This document shows positions 36,593-46,437 of a DNA stretch of 64,000 bases, piece after piece. Source of the DNA: Algoriphagus sp. (lineage in GTDB: Bacteria; Bacteroidota; Bacteroidia; Cytophagales; Cyclobacteriaceae); contig NZ_JAQWXX010000007.1 in NCBI RefSeq assembly GCF_029254265.1, positions 1 through 64,000 on the forward strand, in the 5' to 3' direction. The stretch's first letter is position 1, and each line of letters begins with the position of its first letter. A program made the translations under genes and the position numbers. The notes beneath the pieces were generated by a model, which was given only the letters and a program-made list of their open reading frames with translations, did no database searches and had not been told where the DNA came from.

Positions 36593-38364
36593 TTCAGGTT
36601 TTTCCAAGAGCGGATAATTAGGATACCTCCTACAAGCGCAATTGCTCCAGCGATACTTCCTCCAAGCATATTTCCATATAGAAAGAATCCTGTGGAAAAT
36701 AATGCTGCATAAACCATCGCTGAACCTACCATCATCAATCCAATTTCTTTTGGAAGTTGACCGATCGTCTGTTTTTCATTTGGATAGCGATCCAATACTT
36801 TTTTCCAACCAAAGGCTGCTGGGGTCACTTTTCGATAAAAGCTCAATAATACTTCATCCTTTTCAGGTTGAGTGATGAACGTAACCAATAGCCACCCAAC
36901 CGTTGTGATACTTACACTATAAATCAGCTTGAGATAAGCTTGATTTTCCGGGATCAAAATCCAATTTACTTTAGGATTAATTACTTCAAAGAAAATAGCG
37001 ACGACAAAGGAAATAGCCATAGCTGAAATCTCAGTGTATGCGTTGATTCTCCACCAAAACCATCTCAGGATAAAGATCAAGCCTGTTCCCGCTCCGATTT
37101 GAAGTAAAATATTAAAAGCATCCAAAGCACTGGAAAGTGCCAAAGCAAGAACTGCCGATAGCGCCATCAGTCCCACAGTCGAGATTCTGCCAACCGCAAC
37201 CAACTCTTTGTCCGAAGCTTCTGGCTTCAAGAATCTCAGGTAAAAATCATTTACTATATAGGAAGATCCCCAATTCAAGTGAGTTGAAAGTGTGGACATC
37301 ACAGCTGCAATTAAGGAAGCTAATACGATCCCTATCAATCCAGTTGGGAGGAACGTTAGCATTGCCGAATAAGCTAAATCATCCCCAAGTTTATCAACAG
37401 GGATATTTGGAAATGCAGCTGAGATATCAGAAACCTGAGGAAATACAATTAAAGAAGCCAAAGCAATCAAAATCCATGGCCAAGGTCTTAAAGCATAATG
37501 TGCGATATTGAAAAACAAAGTGGCTCCGATGGCATTCTTTTCATCCTTAGCTGAAAGCATTCGCTGAGCGATGTATCCACCACCTCCTGGCTCAGCCCCA
37601 GGATACCAAGTTGCCCACCACTGAATTGCGATTGGCATTAAAAATAAAGGAATGTAGGCATTTGGATCTGAGAAATCTGGAAGGAAATCGAGTTTTCCTG
37701 CTACATTCTCATGCGTCAATAGATTGTTTAGCGAGCCAATTTCTGGAAGATCAAGAATGTAATAGGCTGCGCCAAAAGCTCCGATCATTGCGATAAAGAA
37801 CTGAAAGAAGTCGGTCAATAAAACGCCTTTCAGACCACCAAGTGAACTGTACACTACTGTGACAATAGAGGCGATTAGTAAAGTTTGAACGGGACTCAGG
37901 CCGAGCATTACGCCTCCAATTTTGATTGCAGCGAGTGAAACTGTCGCCATAATCACAACATTAAAGAATACTCCTAAGTAAATTGCCCGGAATGCTCTCA
38001 GAAAAGCAGCACCTTTTCCCGAATAGCGAAGTTCATAGAACTCCAGATCAGTGGTTACCTCAGATCTTCTCCAAAGCTTAGCATACACAAAGACCGTTAG
38101 CATTCCAGTTAATAGAAAGGCCCACCAGGCCCAGTTACCAGCTACTCCGTTTTTCCTAACAATATCCGTGACCAAGTTCGGTGTATCCGCTGAGAACGTG
38201 GTGGCAACCATCGAAACCCCCAGTAACCACCAAGGCATGTTTCTGCCTGACAAGAAAAACTCTTTTGCAGATGTTCCTGCCTTTTTAGAAGTGAAAACTC
38301 CGATCAGCAGGGAGATGACAAAGAAGGCTGCAATTATCGCCCAGTCAATTCCGGTAACATTCAT
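36589..38364 (-). CDS. Sodium:solute symporter (SSS family)
   Basis: A 591-residue integral membrane protein with about 13-15 helices. It starts DWAIIAAFFVISLLIGVF, then AKEFFLSGRNMPWWLLGVSM (the SSS family signature), AAVMSTLSTHLNWGSSYIV (sodium site) and a C-terminal hydrophobic extension. It imports a sugar, amino acid or organic acid with Na+; the substrate is not predictable. No catabolic genes are adjacent. Confidence 0.92.
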   Translation of the reverse strand: MNVTGIDWAIIAAFFVISLLIGVFTSKKAGTSAKEFFLSGRNMPWWLLGVSMVATTFSADTPNLVTDIVRKNGVAGNWAWWAFLLTGMLTVFVYAKLWRRSEVTTDLEFYELRYSGKGAAFLRAFRAIYLGVFFNVVIMATVSLAAIKIGGVMLGLSPVQTLLIASIVTVVYSSLGGLKGVLLTDFFQFFIAMIGAFGAAYYILDLPEIGSLNNLLTHENVAGKLDFLPDFSDPNAYIPLFLMPIAIQWWATWYPGAEPGGGGYIAQRMLSAKDEKNAIGATLFFNIAHYALRPWPWILIALASLIVFPQVSDISAAFPNIPVDKLGDDLAYSAMLTFLPTGLIGIVLASLIAAVMSTLSTHLNWGSSYIVNDFYLRFLKPEASDKELVAVGRISTVGLMALSAVLALALSSALDAFNILLQIGAGTGLIFILRWFWWRINAYTEISAMAISFVVAIFFEVINPKVNWILIPENQAYLKLIYSVSITTVGWLLVTFITQPEKDEVLLSFYRKVTPAAFGWKKVLDRYPNEKQTIGQLPKEIGLMMVGSAMVYAALFSTGFFLYGNMLGGSIAGAIALVGGILIIRSWKNLN

Positions 38365-38620
38365 AGGTTGGGGGTTTATTTTGGTGTTTCAATTAACAAA
38401 AAAATAGCTAATTGTCTTTTAACTTATTTAATAAATTCTAAAAACTTTGTGAAAAAGTACTGGCCTGCCCACATTCTTGTAGTATTTGTGCCTATTTAAT
38501 CTGATTCTAGTACTTTGTTTTCTTTAAATCTATAAAAAACGTTGACTGCTTCGAATATTTGTTCTTTAATAATCCCGGATTTAATTTCTACCATTTTTAA
38601 AAATCTCAGTAGTTTTGGCC

Positions 38621-39697
38621 ATGAATCGACAGGACATTATTGAGTTACTTAGCCAATATCCCTTTGAGGAATTTGAAGCGCTTAGCTTCCAAAAGTTTGG
38701 AGCCGGTCTAATTCACCAGACATTTTTTATCGAGATTGGAAAAGGGAAATTTATCCTGCAAGGCTTCAATTCAAATGTATTTAAGCATCCGGATCGAATC
38801 GAAAAAAACCTTTCCTTATTAAATAAATCAGGTGATTTGACTCAACTGCCTTTCCAAATCCCCTTACCAATCCTAAATCGAAAAGGTTCAGGAATGGTAG
38901 AATTTCAAGGAAAACTTTACCGATTGTTTGACTTTGTGGAGGGAATAACTTTGCAACAGATCAATGATCTAAGTCAGGCAAAAAAGGCTGCAGAAGCTTA
39001 TGCCATTTTTTCCAAATGGCCGGATTCATTTTCGTTGAATCAGTTTGAGGAAACCATTCCAAACTTTCACCGACTCGATCTTCGATTTCAGAGATTGGAA
39101 GAAGTGGCAAAATCAGTCAAAAACCCGAGTCCTGAAGAAAAGCAGATTTTGGATTTTTACCTCAATCAGAAAGAGTTGGTGGAGGAATATCTTCAAATCA
39201 CTTCAGAAATCTCGATGCGTCTAACACACAATGACACCAAGATCAACAATCTTATTTTTTCTACCGACTTAACAAAAGTGGCTGCGGTGATTGATCTCGA
39301 TACGATCATGCCAGGCTATTTGCTCTATGACTTTGGGGATTTAGTCAGGACCGTTGCCAGTGCGGAGGAAGAAACGAGCCAAAATTGGGAGAATCAAAAA
39401 GTAGTACTTCCGGTTTTAGAAAAACTTCTGGAAGGCTATTGGGCTGGAGTCGCTGATTTGATAAGCGAAAAAGAGGCTAAATCCCTATTGATTGGAGGTG
39501 AAGTGATGACTTGTTTGATGGGGGTTCGTTTTTTCACAGACCATTTGGAGGGCAATGTTTATTATAATGTTGATTACCAAGAACAGAATTTACACCGGGC
39601 TAAGAATCAAATGATCTTGCTACAAAGTCTTCAGGATAATCGAGGTGAAATAAAAAAGGTGTTTTCTGAAATCACCGGAATTCAAATTGATTCATGA
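38621..39697 (+). CDS. APH-family sugar/small-molecule phosphotransferase
   Basis: About 358 residues with the aminoglycoside-phosphotransferase fold: the N-lobe start FGAGLIHQTFFIEIGKGKFI, the catalytic loop RLTHNDTKINNLIF (Brenner motif HxDxxxxN) and the metal-binding AAVIDLDTIMPG. The LHRAKNQMILLQSL tail resembles N-acetylhexosamine kinases (NahK-like) of Bacteroidota, so a kinase for an amino-sugar is the best guess. An antibiotic-resistance role is not supported. The ATG at 38621 is preferred to a TTG two codons upstream. Confidence 0.82.
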   Translation: MNRQDIIELLSQYPFEEFEALSFQKFGAGLIHQTFFIEIGKGKFILQGFNSNVFKHPDRIEKNLSLLNKSGDLTQLPFQIPLPILNRKGSGMVEFQGKLYRLFDFVEGITLQQINDLSQAKKAAEAYAIFSKWPDSFSLNQFEETIPNFHRLDLRFQRLEEVAKSVKNPSPEEKQILDFYLNQKELVEEYLQITSEISMRLTHNDTKINNLIFSTDLTKVAAVIDLDTIMPGYLLYDFGDLVRTVASAEEETSQNWENQKVVLPVLEKLLEGYWAGVADLISEKEAKSLLIGGEVMTCLMGVRFFTDHLEGNVYYNVDYQEQNLHRAKNQMILLQSLQDNRGEIKKVFSEITGIQIDS

Positions 39698-39768
39698 CAA
39701 TTCAGGTCATTTCTATTGCCTATTGTCCAGACTGGGTTTAATTTGCTTATTCTCCAAAACAAATCTCC

Positions 39769-41862
39769 TTGGCTGGTTTTTTTGATACCAAAATAGAATT
39801 TCTCAAAGGTGTCGGTCCGCAGAAAGCGGCACTGATCAATAAAGAGTTGAATATCTTCACCTACGGGGAGTTACTGCAACATTATCCTTTTCGCTATGAG
39901 GATCGGACTAAGTTTTGGAAAATCCGGGAACTCTCAGCAGACTTGGAAAACGTCCAAATCATTGCCAAGATCAAGAAAGTCGAACTGGTCTCCATGGGGA
40001 ACAAAAATCGATTAGTAGCCCATGTAGCAGATGAGACAGGCGAAATGGAATTGACTTGGTTCAAAGGGATTCAATGGGTTCAGAAAAAACTACCAATTGG
40101 AGCTGTTTATATTTTCTTGGGGAAACCGGCACTTTTCGGAAGAAAATGGAGTATTGCCCATCCAGAAATGGAGCCGGTCACGGCAGCGAATGAGCAGCGA
40201 AATAATTTCCAACCGGTTTATTCCACCACGGAGAAACTCCGAAATAGATTTTTGGATTCCCGAGGGATTTCCAAAATCATGGAGGGACTTGTTCAGGGAA
40301 GTTTGCCGCATATTCAAGAGACAATTCCTGACTCGATTCGAGAGCAATATCAATTGATCGGAAGGCAAGAATCAATCAAACAAATTCATTTTCCCTCAGA
40401 ACCTAATTTGCTTCAAAGGGCTAGAAAGCGGCTGAAATTTGAAGAGTTTTTTTACCTGCAGCTGCGGCTTCTTAAAATGAAGGTCACTCGGACAGAAAAG
40501 TATCGTGGACAGATCTTGGGAAGCACTGAGTTGCTGACGGAGTTTTACAATAATCACATTCCCTTTGAACTGACCAATGCGCAAAAGCGTGTGATCCGGG
40601 AATCTTTCTTGGATATGAAATCAGGCAAGCAGATGAATCGCTTGATTCAAGGCGATGTGGGATCTGGTAAGACCATGGTGGCCTTTATTTGTGCGTTGAT
40701 TGCGATCAGTTCTGGAGCTCAGACTTGTTTGATGGCTCCCACCGAGATTTTGGCAAATCAGCATTATGAAGGGTTGAAAGAATATGCCGACATGATGGGG
40801 ATCAAGATCGCTTTGCTGACTGGTTCATCGAAAAAAGCACAACGTCGAGTGATTCATGAAGAATTACTTTCCGGTGAACTCAAGATTCTGATTGGAACTC
40901 ATGCGCTGTTGGAAGATATTGTTCAGTTTAAAAATCTTGGTTTGGCAATTGTCGATGAGCAGCACCGATTTGGTGTAGCGCAGCGTGCTAAACTTTGGGC
41001 GAAGAATGAAGCTTTTATCCCGCATGTCTTGGTGATGACCGCCACGCCAATTCCAAGGACACTAGCGATGACGCTTTATGGCGACTTGGATGTGTCTGTG
41101 ATCGATGAGCTTCCAGCGGGCAGAAAACCCATTCAAACTGTCCACCGCTATGACAAGGATCGCCTGAAGGTATTTGGATTTATTAATGAGGAAATCAAAA
41201 AAGGAAGGCAAGTTTATATTGTCTATCCACTGATTGAAGAGTCTGAGACATTGGATTTGAAAAATGTAATGGATGGGTTTGAAAGTATTTCAAGAGCTTT
41301 TCCTAATTATCCGATAAGTATAGTCAATGGGAGTATGAAGGCCGATGCGAAAGACTATGAGATGCAGCGATTCGTCAAAGGCGAGACCAAAATCATGGTG
41401 GCGACGACCGTAATCGAGGTAGGTGTTAATGTGCCAAATGCATCGGTAATGATCATCGAGAATGCAGAGCGATTTGGATTATCTCAGTTGCACCAGCTTC
41501 GAGGGAGAGTGGGTAGAGGAGCGGAGCAGAGCTACTGCGTGCTGATGAGCAAATATGAGTTATCCAAAGATTCACGAGTTCGGCTGGATACAATGGTGCG
41601 AACCAATGACGGTTTTGAGATAGCGGACGTGGATCTTAGGCTTCGAGGGCCAGGCGATTTGATGGGGACCCAACAAAGTGGGATTACGGATTTGTTGATT
41701 GCTGACTTGAGTAAGGATGCCCCGATTTTGACTTTGGCAAGAGATGCTGCTCAGCAGGTTTTGGCAAATGATCCCGATTTGAGCCAACCTGAAAATGCAC
41801 CCATTCTTCGCCAGATTCGTCAGCAGAAAAAACATGCGGTGAACTGGAGTAGGATCAGTTGA
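39769..41862 (+). CDS. recG: ATP-dependent DNA helicase RecG
   Basis: A 697-residue superfamily 2 helicase that remodels stalled forks and Holliday junctions. It has an N-terminal OB-like wedge domain (IEFLKGVGPQKAALI, then EMELTWFKG), Walker A GDVGSGKTMVAF near 298, the DEQHRFG box, TATPIPRTLAMT, and the C-terminal motif VI region HQLRGRVGRG. The start is TTG at 39769; no ATG lies nearby in frame, and family N-termini align with LAGFFDTKIEFLKGVG. Alone on its transcript. Confidence 0.95.
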   Translation: MAGFFDTKIEFLKGVGPQKAALINKELNIFTYGELLQHYPFRYEDRTKFWKIRELSADLENVQIIAKIKKVELVSMGNKNRLVAHVADETGEMELTWFKGIQWVQKKLPIGAVYIFLGKPALFGRKWSIAHPEMEPVTAANEQRNNFQPVYSTTEKLRNRFLDSRGISKIMEGLVQGSLPHIQETIPDSIREQYQLIGRQESIKQIHFPSEPNLLQRARKRLKFEEFFYLQLRLLKMKVTRTEKYRGQILGSTELLTEFYNNHIPFELTNAQKRVIRESFLDMKSGKQMNRLIQGDVGSGKTMVAFICALIAISSGAQTCLMAPTEILANQHYEGLKEYADMMGIKIALLTGSSKKAQRRVIHEELLSGELKILIGTHALLEDIVQFKNLGLAIVDEQHRFGVAQRAKLWAKNEAFIPHVLVMTATPIPRTLAMTLYGDLDVSVIDELPAGRKPIQTVHRYDKDRLKVFGFINEEIKKGRQVYIVYPLIEESETLDLKNVMDGFESISRAFPNYPISIVNGSMKADAKDYEMQRFVKGETKIMVATTVIEVGVNVPNASVMIIENAERFGLSQLHQLRGRVGRGAEQSYCVLMSKYELSKDSRVRLDTMVRTNDGFEIADVDLRLRGPGDLMGTQQSGITDLLIADLSKDAPILTLARDAAQQVLANDPDLSQPENAPILRQIRQQKKHAVNWSRIS

Positions 41863-42013
41863 ATTACGATTTTAGATTTACTAGATTGATGTGTTCCTCA
41901 ATCCTTCTTTTCAAAGGTTAGCCTTATAGAAAATGCTCGAAATAAGGTTTGATGTCGTAATTCGTAAATCTGAAATCGTAAATATTCAAGCAATCAGCAC
42001 TCAAGCAATCAAT

Positions 42014-42355
42014 TCAGTTATTGGTTTTTTTTGAAAAAAGTTTTCCAATCCTTCTAAAAATCTGCTTTTCTTTTTCCCAGAAAAAACGGAACTGACCGAA
42101 GATAAAACCATAAATCAGCAGAAAGATTTGGTAGAGTGGTAGCACCAAAAGCAAGTACAAAAGGGTATTAAGAAACCCTTGACCACCACCCCGCTCCACT
42201 CCAAAGAAGTTTAGGATGGGATTTTTGATAAATAAAATAGTGAATCCAGTACAGGCGAAAACGACCAAGACCATTACTACCTGAAAAAGGCTATCCAGTT
42301 TCCACTTGGTCTGTAATCGCTGAAGAAATCCCTGCTTAGGGCTATCTTTTTCCAT
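42014..42355 (-). CDS. DUF6787-family membrane protein
   Basis: A 113-residue protein with two membrane helices (about 25-45 and 63-88) and a basic C-terminus; it opens MEKDSPKQGFLQRLQTKWKL, a pattern seen in small DUF6787 proteins of Bacteroidota. The ATG at 42355 is preferred; the frame extends six codons upstream. Function unknown. Confidence 0.75.
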   Translation of the reverse strand: MEKDSPKQGFLQRLQTKWKLDSLFQVVMVLVVFACTGFTILFIKNPILNFFGVERGGGQGFLNTLLYLLLVLPLYQIFLLIYGFIFGQFRFFWEKEKQIFRRIGKLFSKKTNN

Positions 42356-42383
42356 TTGACAAAAGTAACCCAAATCCCATTTA

Positions 42384-42413
42384 ATAAAAGAGCCGGACCA
42401 AAATCCGGCTCTT
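42384..42413 (-). terminator. Terminator after aspartate kinase gene
   Basis: AAGAGCCGGA/TCCGGCTCTT with a 6-nt loop, followed on the minus strand by a T-rich run. Confidence 0.7.
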
Positions 42414-42474
42414 CAATTACAGTAACCGGTTTGACTCCGATTCTCTTAATCTCTTATCTTTTAATCTCTATTCT

Positions 42475-43800
42475 CTAATTCTCCCAGCTGAAAACCCCTT
42501 CATTCAAACTTTGAAGTGCAGCTTTTTTGTAAGTTGAATCCAAAAGAACGGATACGTTATGTCGGCTTCCACCATAGGAAACCATCCGAACAGGATATGG
42601 AAGAAGCGCATCCATCACTGACTTTAAGACACCTTTGGTTTCCGAGACCAAATTTCCTACGATACAAATAATCGTCTGATTTTGGTCTACTTCCACTGTT
42701 CCAAATTGGTTCAGCTCTTCCAGAATTTGACTCAAATGGCTCAAATCATCAATCGTTACCGATACGGCCACTTCAGAAGTTGTAATCATATCGATAGGCG
42801 TTTTATACTTTTCGAAAATTTCAAAAACCTTTCGGAGGAAACCATATGCCAAAAGCATCCGAGTCGATTTAATTTTAATAGCAGTGATTCCGTCTTTAGC
42901 AGCAATTGCTTTTACCCCGGTGGTCTCCACTTTCTCCTTGATCAAAGTTCCATGCGCTTCCGGCTCCATGGTATTGAGCAATTTCACCGGAACATTGAAC
43001 TGTTGTGCTGGCCAAATAGAAGCCGGGTGAAGAATTTTTGCTCCGAAGTAGGCCAACTCTGCCGCCTCATCAAAAGACATTTCGGCGATTGGTCGAGTGC
43101 GATCCACGACTCTAGGGTCGTTGTTGTGCATGCCATCGATATCTGTCCAGATCTCGCAAGCGGTAGCTTGAATAGCCGCTGCGATAAGAGAAGCAGTATA
43201 GTCAGAACCTCCTCGCTTGAGGTTATCCACTTCATTTCGATGGTTTTTGCAAATGTATCCTTGTGTTACAAAGATTCTTTCTCCAGGATGTTGCGCGAGG
43301 ATGGCAGTCAGTTTTTCCGCTATTTTACTCAATTCCGGCTCTGAATTCTCATCAATACTCATGAAGTCCAAAGCGACCAAGAAAACAGATGGAATATTCA
43401 ATTCCTCTAAAAGTGTTTGGAATAATTTGGTGGAAAGCAGTTCGCCTTGTGCCAAAATATCCCGGTTGATCGCCTCGTTGAAGGAGATTTTCAAGAGAAT
43501 ATTCAAGAATTCAAAGTGTTCCTGAATGATGGCCTCGGCCTTTTCTCTGGCTTCGGTTGTTTTTAAGAGTTCTGGATAAAAAGCTAGATAATGACTGTGC
43601 AACTCTTCGATTCTCAATTTTGCCAAGCTTCTATCAGCTGCAGCCAGCGCCTCACCTATTCCAACAAGGGCATTGGTGGTGCCTGATAGTGCTGAAAGCA
43701 CCACAATCTTTGGCTCATCACCTCTGGTGATTAGGTCTTTGACCTGATGCATTCTTTCCGGTCGGCCCACAGAGGTCCCTCCGAATTTCATGATTTTCAT
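42475..43800 (-). CDS. lysC: Aspartate kinase
   Basis: First step of the lysine/threonine/methionine pathway. The 441-residue protein starts MKIMKFGGTSVG, contains SGTTNALVGIG, the kinase Asp/Arg block KRGGSDYTASLIA and EIWTDIDGM, and ends with two ACT-type regulatory domains. It is a single-function kinase, not fused to homoserine dehydrogenase. The frame is open to 43911, overlapping ribH, but the ATG at 43800 matches the family start. It lies 34 nt after the ribH stop. Confidence 0.92.
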   Translation of the reverse strand: MKIMKFGGTSVGRPERMHQVKDLITRGDEPKIVVLSALSGTTNALVGIGEALAAADRSLAKLRIEELHSHYLAFYPELLKTTEAREKAEAIIQEHFEFLNILLKISFNEAINRDILAQGELLSTKLFQTLLEELNIPSVFLVALDFMSIDENSEPELSKIAEKLTAILAQHPGERIFVTQGYICKNHRNEVDNLKRGGSDYTASLIAAAIQATACEIWTDIDGMHNNDPRVVDRTRPIAEMSFDEAAELAYFGAKILHPASIWPAQQFNVPVKLLNTMEPEAHGTLIKEKVETTGVKAIAAKDGITAIKIKSTRMLLAYGFLRKVFEIFEKYKTPIDMITTSEVAVSVTIDDLSHLSQILEELNQFGTVEVDQNQTIICIVGNLVSETKGVLKSVMDALLPYPVRMVSYGGSRHNVSVLLDSTYKKAALQSLNEGVFSWEN

Positions 43801-43834
43801 ACAATAAATAGGTTGAGTGTGTAGGTTTGTTTTT

Positions 43835-44311
43835 TTAGAATCCCAGCATTTTGATCGCCGTAATAGCTGCTTCATCACCTTTATTGCCATGCTTTCCTCC
43901 TGCGCGGTCAAGTGCTTGCTGCTGCGTATTTGGGGTTAAGACTCCGAAAATTACCGGCTTGTTATATTTCAAGCTGACGTTGGTAATGCCATGTGCGACC
44001 GCATCACAGATGAAATCAAAATGTTTGGTCTCTCCCTGAATCACACAACCTAAGCAAATAACTGCATCGATTGATTCTTCTTTAGCCAACCACTGTGCGG
44101 CAAGAGAAAGCTCAAATGATCCCGGGACATTCTTTCGAATAATGTTTTTCTTTTTAGCACCGTTCTGAAGCAAGGTTTGGTAAGCTCCTGAAAATAAAGC
44201 CTCCGTAACCTCTTCATTCCATTCAGAGACTATGATTCCGAAGGTTTTGTCGCTGATGTCCTGAATATTTTTGGAGGAATGTTCGCTGAGACTTTTTAGT
44301 GTAGTGGCCAT
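43835..44311 (-). CDS. ribH: 6,7-dimethyl-8-ribityllumazine synthase
   Basis: Penultimate step of riboflavin synthesis. The 158-residue protein has VSEWNEEVTEALFSGA, VPGSFELSLAAQWLA, CLGCVIQGETKHFDFI with the catalytic His, and GVLTPNTQQQALDRAGG. Normal length for the subunit of the 60-mer. Upstream of aspartate kinase on the same strand. Confidence 0.96.
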   Translation of the reverse strand: MATTLKSLSEHSSKNIQDISDKTFGIIVSEWNEEVTEALFSGAYQTLLQNGAKKKNIIRKNVPGSFELSLAAQWLAKEESIDAVICLGCVIQGETKHFDFICDAVAHGITNVSLKYNKPVIFGVLTPNTQQQALDRAGGKHGNKGDEAAITAIKMLGF

Positions 44312-44450
44312 AGAGAGAATATTAGATGTTAGATTTTAGATATAAGATTTTAGAGCTAAGCTCGAAGAATCAAGTATTAAGATTATTAATACAGGAGATA
44401 AAGATAAAGTTTAAAAGAATGGTTTGAGAAGAGGTCATGGGGTGAACAAA

Positions 44451-44481
44451 AAAAAGAGTAAGACCTCATGGCCTTACTCTT
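44451..44481 (-). terminator. Terminator after the TPR gene
   Basis: AAGAGTAAG/CTTACTCTT hairpin; on the minus strand it is followed by eight T. Confidence 0.75.
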
Positions 44482-44505
44482 CTATAATGCGTTGCAATCA
44501 AAGCA

Positions 44506-45213
44506 TTACTTAGCGGCAAGGCCTTCCAAGCGAGCTTTGTGTTTTCGTGCAGCAGAAAATTCAAATGACTCATAATACTTCTCCTCAATTGTACCATAGG
44601 TATCAATTGCTTCTTGAATTTTACCAGCCTCTTCATAAGCAATGGCAAGTTTGTTCAAATATTTTGGAGTGAAGTATTTGTTTTCGTTGGTATCCGCAGC
44701 TTTCTTGTAATTTGTGATGGCAGCATCTGTGTTGCCCAATTCCATATTTGCGTCGCCTATCAAAGAGTAAGCTTTTGCCTGAACCAAATAATCGTCAGCG
44801 GAGAATTGCTCTAAATGAGTCAATGCCTCCTGATAATTTCGCTCAGAAAGATAGATTGAGCCGATATAGTAGTGCGCTAAATTCGCGGCATCCGTGCGAG
44901 GATACTCATCCACAATACTTAGAAATCCAGAGTTTATTCCATCTCCGTTAAGGGCAAGCTGGATACTATCCTGCTCGTAGAAATAAACAGCTTGGAACAT
45001 TTCCTTCTGTGCATTTTCATTTTGATTTGCAGTATTGATTTGGAAGAACAAAATTCCTCCAATCAATATTATCGCAGCGATCAATACGCCTGCAAGTACT
45101 TTGCTATTTTGTTTTAAAAAAGCCTCTCCCTTTTCTAATCTTGAAGCGATTACTTCCGGGTTTTCTATTAGATCTGTTTGATCTTGTGCTTTTTTAGATT
45201 GTTTCGTTGCCAT
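44506..45213 (-). CDS. Membrane-anchored TPR protein
   Basis: A 235-residue protein with a charged N-terminus (KKAQDQTDLIENPEVIASRL), a single membrane helix (about 40-60, VLAGVLIAAIILIGGILFF) and a TPR region facing the periplasm (AANLAHYYIGSIYLSERNY, AKAYSLIGDANMELGNTDAA). The plan resembles YfgM/Anc-type chaperone-linked TPR proteins. Common in Bacteroidota upstream or downstream of ribH; specific role unknown. Confidence 0.85.
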   Translation of the reverse strand: MATKQSKKAQDQTDLIENPEVIASRLEKGEAFLKQNSKVLAGVLIAAIILIGGILFFQINTANQNENAQKEMFQAVYFYEQDSIQLALNGDGINSGFLSIVDEYPRTDAANLAHYYIGSIYLSERNYQEALTHLEQFSADDYLVQAKAYSLIGDANMELGNTDAAITNYKKAADTNENKYFTPKYLNKLAIAYEEAGKIQEAIDTYGTIEEKYYESFEFSAARKHKARLEGLAAK

Positions 45214-45273
45214 GTTACTCGATTTTCAGCCGCAAATATACGGTTTTTATAATTTAACCAAAGCCAAATGCAA

Positions 45274-45305
45274 AAGCCATGAATTTTGATTTGAATTCAT
45301 GGCTT
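45274..45305 (-). terminator. pdhA terminator
   Basis: Perfect 12-bp stem AAGCCATGAATT/AATTCATGGCTT with an 8-nt loop, just after pdhA on the minus strand. Confidence 0.75.
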
Positions 45306-45326
45306 AAGCTACTGATTAGTATGAGT

Positions 45327-46346
45327 TTATTCCATTACAAAAGGGTAGTCTTCTTGGACATAGACGTCTTTGAAAGCATCCATGCCATCAGGCCAAGGAG
45401 ATTCTTCGGCAAATTTCACTGCCTCGTTCACTTGATTTTTCACTTTTGCGATGATTCCTTCGATTTCTTCCTCAGTCAAAATCTTATGGTCACGGATTGT
45501 ACCTAATACTTGCTCGATTGGATCGCGTTGCTTGTATTCTTCTACCTCCTCTTTGGTTCGGTACTTCTGAGGATCAGACATGGAGTGACCCTTGTAGCGA
45601 TACGTTCTCATTTCCAAAAGCGTAGGTCCATCACCTCTTCTAGCTCTATCCGCTGCTTCGGCTACTGCCTCGTGTACTGCTTCCACATTCATCCCATCCA
45701 CTGCAAATGATGGCATATCGTAGGATTCTCCAAGGGTCGAAAGGTCGTCCACATTGGAAGAGCGTTTTACAGCAGTTCCCATCGCATAGCCGTTATTTTC
45801 GATTACAAAAATCACTGGAGTTTTGTAAAGCATCGCAAGGTTAAGTGCTTCGTGAAAAGCGCCCTGCCGCACTGCACCGTCACCCATGTAGCAAATCGCA
45901 AGGTTTTTAGTGCCTTTGTATTTTTCCGCAAAGCCAAGACCTAGACCCATTGGCACTTGAGCACCTACGATTCCGTGGCCTCCGTAGAAGTTTTTCTCTT
46001 TGTCAAAGATGTGCATTGAACCACCTTTTCCTTTGGTAGTTCCAGTTGCTTTTCCGAAAAGTTCGGCCATCACAGCTCCCGGATCTGTGCCTAATCCAAG
46101 TGGATGAGCATGACACCTGTAAGCGGTGATCCATTTATCGTCTTTGGTCAAAGCGGAAATTGCTCCTGAGGCGCAAGCTTCCTGACCAATATATAAATGA
46201 CAGAATCCTCTGATTTTTTGCTGCCCGTAAAGTTGTCCTGCTTTTTCCTCGAATCTCCTCATTAGGAGCATGCTTTCGTACCAATAAGAATAAGTTTCTT
46301 TCGAATAGTTAACCTTAGACTTGGTCGCTGCAGTTTTCTTTGCCAT
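45327..46346 (-). CDS. pdhA: Pyruvate dehydrogenase E1 component, alpha subunit
   Basis: Thiamine-diphosphate subunit of the pyruvate dehydrogenase complex. The 339-residue protein has MRRFEEKAGQLYG, HAHPLGLGTDP, GGHGIVGAQVPMGLGLG and the ThDP motif CYMGDGAVRQGAFHEALN with ENNGYAMGT, and the regulatory-type loop YRYKGHSMSDPQKYR. The beta subunit and E2/E3 genes are not adjacent; in this group they often lie elsewhere. Confidence 0.95.
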   Translation of the reverse strand: MAKKTAATKSKVNYSKETYSYWYESMLLMRRFEEKAGQLYGQQKIRGFCHLYIGQEACASGAISALTKDDKWITAYRCHAHPLGLGTDPGAVMAELFGKATGTTKGKGGSMHIFDKEKNFYGGHGIVGAQVPMGLGLGFAEKYKGTKNLAICYMGDGAVRQGAFHEALNLAMLYKTPVIFVIENNGYAMGTAVKRSSNVDDLSTLGESYDMPSFAVDGMNVEAVHEAVAEAADRARRGDGPTLLEMRTYRYKGHSMSDPQKYRTKEEVEEYKQRDPIEQVLGTIRDHKILTEEEIEGIIAKVKNQVNEAVKFAEESPWPDGMDAFKDVYVQEDYPFVME

Positions 46347-46437
46347 ATCTTAAAATCAAAATGTGCTATTTTTAGATTTCAAATATAAGCAAGCATCCCT
46401 AAAAATCAGGCTACCGCCAAAATAATTACCCAAACAC

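Noticed and set aside
37137-37511. 124-codon frame antisense to the sodium:solute symporter
   Set aside because: Shadow of the symporter's codons; no start context and low-complexity translation.
38621-39697. Aminoglycoside resistance gene
   Set aside because: Only the fold is shared; the N-terminus and tail resemble sugar kinases, and the neighbours are housekeeping genes.
42682-43344. 220-codon frame antisense to aspartate kinase
   Set aside because: The opposite strand encodes a clear full-length enzyme; the antisense translation has no protein-like features.
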